The notes under the pieces: generated by a model
Databases searched by the model: none
What the model was told of the DNA's origin: nothing
Seen by the model: the letters and a program-made list of their open reading frames with translations, nothing else
Source of the DNA: Bacillus spongiae
GTDB taxonomy: Bacteria > Bacillota > Bacilli > Bacillales > Bacillaceae_K
Direction: 5' to 3'
Length of the DNA: 64,000 nt
Assembly (NCBI RefSeq): GCF_037120725.1
Contig: NZ_JBBAXC010000017.1
Coordinates: 1-64,000, forward strand
Shown here: positions 55,681 to 63,249 of the stretch, in pieces
Layout: each line of letters begins with the position of its first letter
Position numbering within the stretch: the stretch's first letter is position 1
Position numbers and translations under genes: made by a program

Positions 55681-56484
55681 ATGCCGTTTCTAAATGTGGA
55701 AGACCAAGTCGGTTTGTATTATGAAGACGTGGGTGACGGGACGCCGGTCATTTTCATCCATGGCGTATGGATGAGCAGCAAATTCTTTCAGAAGCAGACC
55801 GAATTTTTTAGTAAAAATCACCGGGCTATCCTAGTTGATTTACGAGGTCACGGCCAGTCCTCGAAAGTCCATCATGGACATACTGTTGCAAATTATGCGC
55901 GTGACTTGCACTGTTTTATCGAAAAGCTTAACCTGAAAGATGTCGTCCTCGTCGGATGGTCGATGGGTGCTTTCGTTGCATGGGATTATCTCCAGCAGTT
56001 TGGTGAGGAAAATGTTAAGGGCACGGTGATAGTCGATGAGCTTCCGTCCGATTTCAAATGGGATGACTTCTCCATGGGTGCTTTCGATTTCCCAACTCTC
56101 ATCCATCTCATGCGTGAAGTTCAGAACAACCGAACAGGATTTCTCACTGAGTTTATTCCACTCATGTTTAAAAAGGAGCTTTCTCAAGACGCCTTCGATT
56201 GGATGCTTAAAGAAACATTGAAACTACCAGAATCCGTCGCAAGCGCAATCCTATTCGATCAAACTGTCGTCGATTATCGTAAGCAATTTCAAAATATCAA
56301 CGTTCCGACTCTCCTATGCTTTGGAAGAGACGAAAAGCTAATACCAGTCGCAGCAGGAGAATACATCCATAAACGTCTGAATCACTCACAGTTCACCATT
56401 TTTGAAAACAGCTGCCATTGTCCATTTTTAGAAGAGCCAGATATGTTTAATAAAACTGTAAGCGGGTATATTTTATCGTTATAG
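55681..56484 (+). CDS. alpha/beta-hydrolase (non-heme haloperoxidase/esterase type)
   Basis: ATG 55681 lies behind AAAAGGAGG and gives 267 aa. The motifs are IHGVWMSSKFF (oxyanion), GWSMGAFVAWD (Ser nucleophile), the CFGRDEKLIP acid and NSCHCPFLEEP (His). It is richer in G and C at third positions than its neighbours (GTC, CTC, ACG), a sign of different origin. It lies just upstream of the RiPP precursors but has its own terminator; a role in that cluster is only a possibility. Confidence 0.85.
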   Translation: MPFLNVEDQVGLYYEDVGDGTPVIFIHGVWMSSKFFQKQTEFFSKNHRAILVDLRGHGQSSKVHHGHTVANYARDLHCFIEKLNLKDVVLVGWSMGAFVAWDYLQQFGEENVKGTVIVDELPSDFKWDDFSMGAFDFPTLIHLMREVQNNRTGFLTEFIPLMFKKELSQDAFDWMLKETLKLPESVASAILFDQTVVDYRKQFQNINVPTLLCFGRDEKLIPVAAGEYIHKRLNHSQFTIFENSCHCPFLEEPDMFNKTVSGYILSL

Positions 56485-56494
56485 AAAAAGGTGA

Positions 56495-56536
56495 GAAAAT
56501 GACTCATATAACGAATTTCTTATATGAGTCATTTTC
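56495..56536 (+). terminator. terminator of the hydrolase gene
   Basis: A 17-bp stem (56495-56511 with 56520-56536) that isolates the hydrolase from the RiPP region. Confidence 0.85.
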
Positions 56537-56691
56537 GTTTCGAGGCAATATAACCCTATTATTTAAATAATAAAAACCGTACTTTGCATTCTATTAACTA
56601 GTATAAAGAACATAGATTTATAGCACATTACATACCTAAATTGGAAAAATAGTGAGGTATTAACAATAAGCATACATAATATAGTTAAATA

Positions 56692-56728
56692 GTAAAGACT
56701 TTACAATAATAAATATTATATGTATAAT
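56692..56728 (+). promoter_or_regulatory. operator and promoter of precursor 1
   Basis: The 13-bp palindrome GTAAAG-A-CTTTAC (56692-56704) contains the -35 box TTTACA (56700-56705). After 17 bp comes -10 TATAAT (56723-56728). The regulator is unknown. Confidence 0.75.
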
Positions 56729-56781
56729 TTATAATGTATTCAGAAAATTGAGTAATTTAAGTAAGAATGGTGGTGATACAT

Positions 56782-56937
56782 ATGTCTAACGAGAAAATGA
56801 AAACTCAAGTAAACAACCCTAAAGCTGAACGCTCTAAATTCGGACAAGGTGTAACGGGTACACCTGTCAGATTTTCTATTCCAAAACCATCTGTTTGCGC
56901 AAGTGGTTGCGGTGCAGCATCTAAAGTGAAGAAATAG
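56782..56937 (+). CDS. RiPP precursor peptide 1 (51 aa)
   Basis: MSNEKMKTQVNNPKAERSKF (1-20), then GQGVTGTPVRF (21-31), variable SIPKPSV, and CASGCGAASKVKK (39-51). Phe20-x-x-x-Val24 resembles the FxxxB leader motif bound by TOMM RRE domains. The start lies 7 bases after GGTGGTGAT. The Cys39/Ser41/Cys43/Ser47 residues are the likely azoline sites. Its tail has Ser47 where the other copies have Thr. It has its own promoter and terminator. Confidence 0.85.
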   Translation: MSNEKMKTQVNNPKAERSKFGQGVTGTPVRFSIPKPSVCASGCGAASKVKK

Positions 56938-56944
56938 TGATTCC

Positions 56945-56982
56945 AGAAGAGTAATGGTTTTGTACCATTACTCTTCTTTTTT
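56945..56982 (+). terminator. terminator of precursor 1
   Basis: AGAAGAGTAATGGT (56945-56958) pairs with ACCATTACTCTTCT (56964-56977) around TTTGT, with six Ts. Confidence 0.9.
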
Positions 56983-57247
56983 ATACTATTAATTAAAATG
57001 ATAAAAAATGAAATTAGAGTCATCTTCTCTTTGGGTGGTAAATACTCGCTGTCTAATTCTAGGGATTTTCTATTATACTGATCTTGAGCATATAGAATAC
57101 TAAAACGATAAATTGAGGATTAAAATAAATTTCTAATACAAAAATAAAGAATTTATAGTTTTATACTCTCTGAAAGAGTATAAAGAACCTATATATATTG
57201 CACACTAGTAAAGGTTTTATAGTTAAATTACATAATTTACTTATAAA

Positions 57248-57284
57248 GTAAAGACTTTACAAAAATAGATAATTTTCGTATAAT
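57248..57284 (+). promoter_or_regulatory. operator and promoter of precursor 2
   Basis: Palindrome GTAAAGACTTTAC (57248-57260), -35 TTTACA (57256-57261), 17 bp, -10 TATAAT (57279-57284). Confidence 0.75.
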
Positions 57285-57337
57285 TTACATAGTATTCAGA
57301 ATATTGAGTACATTAAACAAGAATGGTGGTGATACAT

Positions 57338-57493
57338 ATGACTCAAGCAAAAAATAAAACTCAAGTGAACAAGCCTAAAGATGAACGTTCTAAATTCGGG
57401 CAAGGTGTAACGGGTACACCTATTAGATTTCGTGATGCAAGACCACCTCTATGTTCAAGTGGTTGTGGTGCAGCAACTAAAGTGAAGAAATAA
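57338..57493 (+). CDS. RiPP precursor peptide 2 (51 aa)
   Basis: MTQAKNKTQVNKPKDERSKF, GQGVTGTPIRF, variable RDARPPL, and CSSGCGAATKVKK. It shares the RSKFGQGVTGTP block and the Cys39/Cys43 pair with the other copies. The variable segment is more basic here (Arg-Asp-Ala-Arg). The same GGTGGTGATACATATG start context is present, with its own promoter and terminator. Confidence 0.85.
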   Translation: MTQAKNKTQVNKPKDERSKFGQGVTGTPIRFRDARPPLCSSGCGAATKVKK

Positions 57494-57501
57494 TATTTTA
57501 G

Positions 57502-57535
57502 AAGAGTGATGGTCTTGTACCATTACTCTTTTTTT
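57502..57535 (+). terminator. terminator of precursor 2
   Basis: AAGAGTGATGGT pairs with ACCATTACTCTT (one G-T) around CTTGT, with a T tract. Confidence 0.85.
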
Positions 57536-57704
57536 ATATAGTCTCTATTAATAAAATGATGAAAAGAGAAATTAGAGTTATCTTCTGTGGATAGTAAATT
57601 CCTGCTGCATAAATTTATTTAATACAAGAAATAAAAAGAATTTTATCTTTCACTCTATTAACTAGTAAAAAGAACCTAAACACATACCACATTACAGAAA
57701 AATA

Positions 57705-57741
57705 GTAAAGTCTTTACATTAGTGGATATTATTTGTATACT
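57705..57741 (+). promoter_or_regulatory. operator and promoter of precursor 3
   Basis: Palindrome GTAAAGTCTTTAC (57705-57717; central base T instead of A), -35 TTTACA (57713-57718), 17 bp, -10 TATACT (57736-57741), the weakest -10 of the four. Confidence 0.7.
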
Positions 57742-57794
57742 CAATATAGTATTCAGAATATTGAATAAGATAAATGAGAATGGTGGTGATACAT

Positions 57795-57953
57795 ATGCCT
57801 AACGAGAAAGCTAAAACTCAAGTGAAAACTCCTAAAGGTCTACGTTCAAAATTCGGACAAGGTGTAACCGGTACACCTGTAAGATTTTCTGATTCAAGAC
57901 CACCAGGAATGTGTGGAAGTGGTTGTGGTGCAGCAACTAAAGTGAAGAAATAA
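57795..57953 (+). CDS. RiPP precursor peptide 3 (52 aa)
   Basis: MPNEKAKTQVKTPKGLRSKF, GQGVTGTPVRF, SDSRPPGM, and CGSGCGAATKVKK. It is one residue longer than copies 1 and 2 in the variable part (Gly-Met before Cys40). Cys40/Cys44 and Thr48 are conserved. Leu16 replaces the usual Glu before RSKF. Start and terminator are as in the other cassettes. Confidence 0.85.
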   Translation: MPNEKAKTQVKTPKGLRSKFGQGVTGTPVRFSDSRPPGMCGSGCGAATKVKK

Positions 57954-57960
57954 TATTTTA

Positions 57961-57995
57961 GAAGAGTGATGGTCTTGTACCATTACTCTTCTTCT
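57961..57995 (+). terminator. terminator of precursor 3
   Basis: GAAGAGTGATGGT pairs with ACCATTACTCTTC around CTTGT. Confidence 0.85.
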
Positions 57996-58211
57996 TTTTA
58001 TAATCTCTATTAATCAAAATGATGAAATAAGAAATTAGAACCGTCTTCTCAGAGGGTGGTAAATGCTTGCTATAATAATTTTCTAACATAAAAAAATGTA
58101 TACTTTTCACTCTATTAACAAGTAGAAAAAACTAGATTTATACCACATTACAGAATTAAGTTAGCAAAATAGGAAAGACTTCATAAAAAATATACATAAT
58201 ATAGTTATATA

Positions 58212-58248
58212 GTAAAGACTTTACAATAAAAGATATTATAGGTATAAT
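58212..58248 (+). promoter_or_regulatory. operator and promoter of precursor 4
   Basis: Palindrome GTAAAGACTTTAC (58212-58224), -35 TTTACA (58220-58225), 17 bp, -10 TATAAT (58243-58248). A degenerate second palindrome (GGAAAGACTTCAT) lies 40 bp upstream. Confidence 0.75.
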
Positions 58249-58301
58249 TTACACTGTATTCAGAACATTGAATAAGTTGAGTGAGAATGGTGGTGATACA
58301 T

Positions 58302-58460
58302 ATGGCTGAAGAGAAAGCTAAAACTCAAGTGAAAAAGCCTACAGGTGAACGTTCAAAATTCGGACAAGGTGTAACAGGTACGCCTGTAAGATTTTCTATT
58401 TCAAGACCACCAGGTATGTGTGGAAGTGGTTGTGGTGCAGCAACTAAAGTGAAGAAATAG
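58302..58460 (+). CDS. RiPP precursor peptide 4 (52 aa)
   Basis: MAEEKAKTQVKKPTGERSKF, GQGVTGTPVRF, SISRPPGM, and CGSGCGAATKVKK. The C-terminal 12 residues equal those of copy 3, so the two differ mainly in the leader and at positions 33-34. It is the precursor nearest to the modification operon, which begins 67 bp after its stop. Confidence 0.85.
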   Translation: MAEEKAKTQVKKPTGERSKFGQGVTGTPVRFSISRPPGMCGSGCGAATKVKK

Positions 58461-58468
58461 TGATTCTA

Positions 58469-58507
58469 GTAGAGTGATGGTCTTGTACCATTACTCTACT
58501 TATTTTT
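58469..58507 (+). terminator. hairpin between precursor 4 and the modification operon
   Basis: GTAGAGTGATGGT (58469-58481) pairs with ACCATTACTCTAC (58487-58499) around CTTGT, then TTATTTTT. No separate promoter is evident for the operon, so partial read-through of this hairpin probably sets the precursor:enzyme ratio. Confidence 0.8.
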
Positions 58508-58527
58508 AAAGGAGCTATTAAATAAAA

Positions 58528-59394
58528 ATGGTGAATACATATACAATTAACAAGTTCATTTATCATGTATTGTCAAATGGTGAAGGCGTCATCCAAACAC
58601 AAGCTGGGATTGTTCGTACAGACAATAGAGATATCATGCGCCTTATACAAAATTGGGATGAAACAAATCAAACAATGGCTAATGAGGAAGAATTCAAGTC
58701 AATGTTTGCCGAAGATTATATTGAAGCGATAGAATTTTTGGAGTCATACAACATTATAGAAGAAGTTAAGGAAAAGAACTTAGATATTGACCGAGTAACC
58801 ATCATTTCTAATCATAAAGAAATTGGGACATTATTACGTTCTACAATACAAAACGATTACGGAAAACATGTAGATGTGAACTTATACGATACAGCTTACT
58901 ATAAGCCTAGTAAAGATAAGGAACTGACTGTTGTGTTCTTGAATCCATACAATAAGGAACTTGGATTGGAATTAAGAAATCGTCAAATGAACGCTCCTAC
59001 CTCCATTATGTTGATGAGTTACGTTTATGAGAGCAATTTCTACTTGGATAGTTTATATAGTCCTGATTGGAAAACCCCATGTCATCAATGTCACATGGGA
59101 CATATTGAAACCCAATCATTAGTTGCAGATTCCGATAATTTGACCTATCAGCAATTGGTTTCCTCTCTTTATGCTGTAGATCAGAACTTTAAGATTGAAG
59201 TTCCACTAACGGCTACACAACACATGAACATTGTTACACTAATTAGTAACCAATTGAATCGATTTATGAACGATTTCCAAACCTCTAACCTTCATCCTGA
59301 AGAGATGACGAATTGCACCTTATTGGATTTGAAAACGCTGAAGTATTATAAAGATACTGCACTTCATTGGGAAATGTGTGACTGCTATGAATAA
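58528..59394 (+). CDS. TOMM leader-binding protein (RRE plus truncated ThiF/E1-like, C protein)
   Basis: The 288-aa protein has an N-terminal ~75 residues that fit a RiPP recognition element (beta-strands IYHVLSNGEGVIQTQAGIVR followed by helices DIMRLIQNW and YIEAIEFLESYNII). The rest is a reduced E1-like domain with a zinc Cys4: CHQCHMGH (~190) and CDCYE at the C-terminus. It would bind the precursor leader and present it to a YcaO. AAAGGAGC precedes the ATG by 12 bases. It overlaps the dehydrogenase gene by 8 bp. Confidence 0.82.
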   Translation: MVNTYTINKFIYHVLSNGEGVIQTQAGIVRTDNRDIMRLIQNWDETNQTMANEEEFKSMFAEDYIEAIEFLESYNIIEEVKEKNLDIDRVTIISNHKEIGTLLRSTIQNDYGKHVDVNLYDTAYYKPSKDKELTVVFLNPYNKELGLELRNRQMNAPTSIMLMSYVYESNFYLDSLYSPDWKTPCHQCHMGHIETQSLVADSDNLTYQQLVSSLYAVDQNFKIEVPLTATQHMNIVTLISNQLNRFMNDFQTSNLHPEEMTNCTLLDLKTLKYYKDTALHWEMCDCYE

Positions 59395-60208
59395 GACTCA
59401 AACAACTTTAGATATTTTCCAGCAGAAACAAGATACCTTTTATGCAGATGCGATGCAAGACAAGATTTTGGATGAAAGAACTATTCATGATATTTCTAAG
59501 TTTCATCAATCTACAACGTGGCATTTCCCTTTTCATTTCGGATTAGACGATCGTACACTTGAATGGATGGACCTTGTAGAGAATACGGACGTGTTACCAG
59601 AAAATGTCGAGGATGAAATAATATTCGATGATGACGCTAATCATGAACATGACTATAAAAGCACAAGACATTTCAATCTTGATGAAGGGCTGTCTATTCA
59701 ACAACTAGGTGAGGTACTAAAATGTGCTTTCAGCCGGAACTCATTTAGGGGCTCTAAACCATATCCATCTGCTGGTGCGCTTTACCCTGTCATTCCGCTC
59801 CTGTACATATTGAATGATAAAGCAGTTGAAAATGGAGGAGTAGCAGGTTGTTATGTCTTTGATTCTACTAACCATAAACTGATGCTGATTAAGTCATTTA
59901 ATGAAGAAGATCAAGAAAAAGTGAGACGGAACTTATGTCAAAACGAAGATTTATATTCAAATTTAGCAGTTGGCTATGCCCTTGATATAAAAAGAGCGAT
60001 CACAAAATATAAAAAGCGGGGCTATAGACACGGCTTAATTGAAGTAGGTTTGATGGCTCAAAGCTTTAGAAATAGTATTAATCGGTTTCAAGACATGGGA
60101 GAATGCTGTTGGTCTGGTTTTAATGACAATGCACTGTCTCATCTTTCAGGACTCAATCCTAAATTGGCCCCTCTTATTATGATGCAGTGGTTTGGAAAAA
60201 CACGATGA
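59387..60208 (+). CDS. SagB-type FMN-dependent azoline dehydrogenase
   Basis: The 273-aa nitroreductase-fold protein has FSRNSFRGSKPYPSAGALYPVIPL, split as RNSFRGSKPYPSAGALYPV, the SagB/ThcOx hallmark, and AVGYALDIKRAITKY and MGECCWSGFNDNALSHLSG later. It would oxidise thiazoline/oxazoline rings to azoles using FMN. I choose ATG 59387; GTG 59378 is in frame. The stop overlaps the next ATG (ATGA, 60205-60208), so translation is coupled to the first YcaO gene. Confidence 0.86.
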   Translation: MNKTQTTLDIFQQKQDTFYADAMQDKILDERTIHDISKFHQSTTWHFPFHFGLDDRTLEWMDLVENTDVLPENVEDEIIFDDDANHEHDYKSTRHFNLDEGLSIQQLGEVLKCAFSRNSFRGSKPYPSAGALYPVIPLLYILNDKAVENGGVAGCYVFDSTNHKLMLIKSFNEEDQEKVRRNLCQNEDLYSNLAVGYALDIKRAITKYKKRGYRHGLIEVGLMAQSFRNSINRFQDMGECCWSGFNDNALSHLSGLNPKLAPLIMMQWFGKTR

Positions 60209-61323
60209 TTTTTCAAAGGAAAAAAGGAACCATTTTCGGTTATAAGACGAGAAAATTTCAGGCAACCGATCAACTCGTACAAGCCTACTCTAGAATACCG
60301 AATTTCATGGATGATGAGGGGTATACCGGGCCAATTGAATGTGGAGGAATAGACAGGATCACTTCTGTTGCCATTAAGAAGGCTTTTTCTGAATCAATAG
60401 AACGAAGAGCTGTTACGTTAGGTGCGAAGGGTGTGTCGGAAAGAGATTCTAAATATGAGAATTGGCCAAAACTTCACCTAGGAACGAATGAGAATGGCGG
60501 CTATAGCCCATCATTTGATTTAATTAGGCAACAACCAGTTCTAATTCCTAGAGAAGTCACTAGTCTTCGGAATAAGAAGCCTTTTATCGTAGATACAACG
60601 GGTACAGCTACCCACCCGATTCCTCAAATGGCAAAATTGAATGCAGTCAAAGAATTATTTGAAAAGAACGCCCTATTTTCATTTTGGTATGGATCGAAAG
60701 GAAAAAGGGTTAATCAATTCTCATTCGATATATCCAAGAAATTAGAGAAAATGGGATATGAACTCAACATGTATGTGGTAGACATCTTTGCTCCGCTTCA
60801 AGTGGTTATTTTAATCGGTCATAACCCAAATCACTACACCGATTTGAAATATATATTCGGAGTTGGTTCAAGTGTAAATCTAGAGGATGCAATCAAAAAG
60901 GCGACTACTGAAGCGTACATGCTCCGCCTCTATTATAATGTGCTCTATTTCCGCGGGGAACATCAGTCGGGCTTATCGTCCTATGACAACGAGATAGTTC
61001 AACAACCGATGCGTAAAGATGTTGAATCTCATATAGAAGGTTTTCAAAACCTCCCTACGTATCAAGGGTTTATGACTAGTGATACCAATGAAAATCTCGA
61101 TGTGATTATCGAAGGCTTACCAAAATGGTTATCACAGTTATACATAACCGTATTGCCACAGTCATTAAATAAGGAAATGATTGTCGTCAAAGCTTTTTCG
61201 CCTAACCTTATTAACCACATTCCAAAAAAAGAATTTGTTGAAATCGACATCCCGTTCATTTCGAATTTTTTACAAATAAGTGAGACAGAATTCGATGCAT
61301 TACCAGACTGTCCAATCATTTAA
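60205..61323 (+). CDS. YcaO-family protein 1
   Basis: The 372-aa protein carries the YcaO ATP-binding motifs in order: AFSESIERRAVTLG (~57), DTTGTATHPIPQMAKLNAVKELFEKNAL (in parts TTGTATHPIPQ and VKELFEKNAL) and GVGSSVNLEDAIKKATTEAYML (Glu). YcaO enzymes phosphorylate a peptide amide to form azolines or related changes. Its C-terminus (DCPII) lacks the Pro-rich tail of typical azoline-forming cyclodehydratases, so it may do another modification or be a paired subunit. It starts at ATG 60205. Confidence 0.82.
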   Translation: MIFQRKKGTIFGYKTRKFQATDQLVQAYSRIPNFMDDEGYTGPIECGGIDRITSVAIKKAFSESIERRAVTLGAKGVSERDSKYENWPKLHLGTNENGGYSPSFDLIRQQPVLIPREVTSLRNKKPFIVDTTGTATHPIPQMAKLNAVKELFEKNALFSFWYGSKGKRVNQFSFDISKKLEKMGYELNMYVVDIFAPLQVVILIGHNPNHYTDLKYIFGVGSSVNLEDAIKKATTEAYMLRLYYNVLYFRGEHQSGLSSYDNEIVQQPMRKDVESHIEGFQNLPTYQGFMTSDTNENLDVIIEGLPKWLSQLYITVLPQSLNKEMIVVKAFSPNLINHIPKKEFVEIDIPFISNFLQISETEFDALPDCPII

Positions 61324-61336
61324 CAGGAGAATAAAT

Positions 61337-62443
61337 ATGGATATTGAATTTCAAAACCAATCAAATAGTTCTTCCTCCCTTCTTAGTCATGTTGTACTCA
61401 AGAGACCGCTATTTCTAAATGGAATAAAAACGTGTAAAGTTTCCTCAAATTTACACGTTGGTACATCTGGTCAATCAGTAGGATATAGTATTAATAAAGT
61501 CGTTAAAGCCTCTTTAGGAGAACATCTTGAAAGGTTAAGTCTTTTTAAATCCAAGTTGAAGCCTGATGATGAAAGAGCGATGTACTTCGATGCCTTCAAC
61601 ATACTTAGTGGAGAGACGATACAAGTTCCGACATCAGACATATTGCTAGAGTATAATTTGCCGTTTTTTAAACACTATAAAAATATGGATTCTCTTTATA
61701 GCGATACATGTGGGGTGGCTGCACATATTAATAGTCGAGATGCGATGCTCAGTGGTTTTTTGGAATTCGTCGAACGCCAGTCGCTGATTCACACATGGCT
61801 AACGGAACGAATTGGAACCAGCGTCAGACTAGACACAATTAAGGATGAGCATCTCCATAAGACGATCCATCACTTGAAGAGATTTGTTAATGAAATTAGA
61901 TTGTTTAATATCTCTATTTCTAAGCATGTCTATGTCATTTTAACGTTAGGCTTCCATGATAAATATTTTTCAGTCGGAGTTAGTGCCGATCCGAATCTTG
62001 ACAAAGCGATTAATGGCTCACTCAATGAATTTGCCATGATTTTAGAAGGAAGTATACTTGCTGAAAAAGAGTCAATGGAGGAACAGCCTTTTCATGATAG
62101 CCAGCTTTATTCTGAGATTTTCTACAATCTTTCCGTAGAAGATTTTCGCAATAAATTCAAGTTTTTGCTTCAATCTCCACCGATGGATAGGGAAGTAGAA
62201 AGTAAAGAATATACATTTAATCAGCTTATACATAATGTAAGTGAAGAATTAAAAATACCGATCTATTGCACATTTATTCCGAGTTTCATAGAATCAGGAC
62301 CTGAGAAAATCGTGAAAGTTTTTTCACCTGATGGATATCCGCATATGAATACGGAGCTATTTGATCCGGAAGATTTTAAGATATCCAATTCATTACCTTA
62401 TAATGGTTTTCCGAATAAAGGAGTACACATTCCTTTTCCGTAA
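61337..62443 (+). CDS. YcaO-family protein 2
   Basis: The 368-aa protein is a second, divergent YcaO with ASLGEHLERLSLF, CGVAAHINSRDAMLSGFLEFVERQSL (in parts), FSVGVSADPNLDKAINGSLNEF and VKVFSPDGYPHM. It ends Lys-Gly-Val-His-Ile-Pro-Phe-Pro, a degenerate version of the Pro-rich C-terminus of azoline-forming YcaOs, so I think it is the more likely cyclodehydratase. ATG 61337 lies 7 bases after AGGAG. Stop-to-start distance from YcaO 1 is 13 bp. Confidence 0.84.
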   Translation: MDIEFQNQSNSSSSLLSHVVLKRPLFLNGIKTCKVSSNLHVGTSGQSVGYSINKVVKASLGEHLERLSLFKSKLKPDDERAMYFDAFNILSGETIQVPTSDILLEYNLPFFKHYKNMDSLYSDTCGVAAHINSRDAMLSGFLEFVERQSLIHTWLTERIGTSVRLDTIKDEHLHKTIHHLKRFVNEIRLFNISISKHVYVILTLGFHDKYFSVGVSADPNLDKAINGSLNEFAMILEGSILAEKESMEEQPFHDSQLYSEIFYNLSVEDFRNKFKFLLQSPPMDREVESKEYTFNQLIHNVSEELKIPIYCTFIPSFIESGPEKIVKVFSPDGYPHMNTELFDPEDFKISNSLPYNGFPNKGVHIPFP

Positions 62444-62474
62444 TTTTAAAAAACAACATGAGAGGGGTACGAAC

Positions 62475-63233
62475 GTGGTAAAGACTTATGAATTCTTTGT
62501 CTTCTTCAATCGAGTCGTTTGGAAAGAGAGTAAATTAGCGATTATCTGGCCGATGATGCTACCCTTGATTACTTTTTTCCTAATCAACTATCGGTGGTTC
62601 TATGATAAGCCAGAATTCGACACAATGCTGTCCTATTTTGCTGGATTTTGGGCATTTATCATTGTGACCGTATTTCTGAACGGAGTCGGTTTACGGTTGT
62701 CTATTTTCAGAGAAACGGGTTTTTTGAAAAGTTTTACGTATATGACAGGATCTAAGAATCCTATTGTGTTTGGACTACTTATGAATCAAATGGCGCTTGG
62801 GTTTGTTTCGTTGATTATTTTCACTGTTATTAACGGAGCTATTTTCAATCTACCCGTCCTTACATTACTGTTTTTGGTAACCTGTATTTATGTGTTAGTC
62901 GCATTGCCGATTTTCTTATTAATGATGTGGTTGCCTTCGGTTGCGGTGCGAGCGACGACAATCTATTCCATCAGCAATATGTTAATCTTTCCTGCAACCT
63001 TCATTGCTGTTTATCGAGATGTCATCCAATTTCCGTTATTAAACTTTCTTTTTAGTCTGAATCCAGTCGAATATGTGTATCGAATGTCTATTTTATTAAG
63101 TAACGCATTTGACTTAACTAACATTGCGACGTATAACAATTGGATTATACTGGCCATTTCTGTCCTTTATTCCATCATTGGCATCGTTTGTTGGAAAAGA
63201 CTGAAGCTCGTATCAACAATGGTCAGAACATAA
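62475..63233 (+). CDS. ABC-2-type transporter permease
   Basis: GTG 62475 follows AGAGGGG and gives 252 aa; an open extension overlapping YcaO 2 is rejected. Six hydrophobic segments (MMLPLITFFLI, LSYFAGFWAFIIVTVFLNGV, QMALGFVSLIIFTVI, LLFLVTCIYVLVALPIFLL, NMLIFPATFIAVY, IILAISVLYSIIGIV) make it the membrane half of the exporter for the modified peptide, with the ATPase encoded next. Confidence 0.85.
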   Translation: MVKTYEFFVFFNRVVWKESKLAIIWPMMLPLITFFLINYRWFYDKPEFDTMLSYFAGFWAFIIVTVFLNGVGLRLSIFRETGFLKSFTYMTGSKNPIVFGLLMNQMALGFVSLIIFTVINGAIFNLPVLTLLFLVTCIYVLVALPIFLLMMWLPSVAVRATTIYSISNMLIFPATFIAVYRDVIQFPLLNFLFSLNPVEYVYRMSILLSNAFDLTNIATYNNWIILAISVLYSIIGIVCWKRLKLVSTMVRT

Positions 63234-63249
63234 TGGGAGGGAAGAATGA

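Larger units (their letters stand above)
56580..58500. repeat. four tandem RiPP precursor cassettes
   Basis: Four diverged tandem copies spaced 556, 457 and 507 bp (start to start). Each contains a CTCTATTAACTAG-like left element, an operator-promoter, a precursor gene, a hairpin terminator and an AATTAGAG...GGTGGTAAATGC-type trailing element. The promoter blocks of copies 1 and 4 are nearly identical over ~85 bp. Copy 4 has an extra degenerate palindrome (~58172-58184). Confidence 0.85.

Noticed and set aside
56580-58500. CRISPR array or MITE cluster as explanation of the tandem repeats
   Set aside because: The repeats are ~500 bp, contain conserved reading frames with promoters and terminators, and are clearly duplicated gene cassettes.
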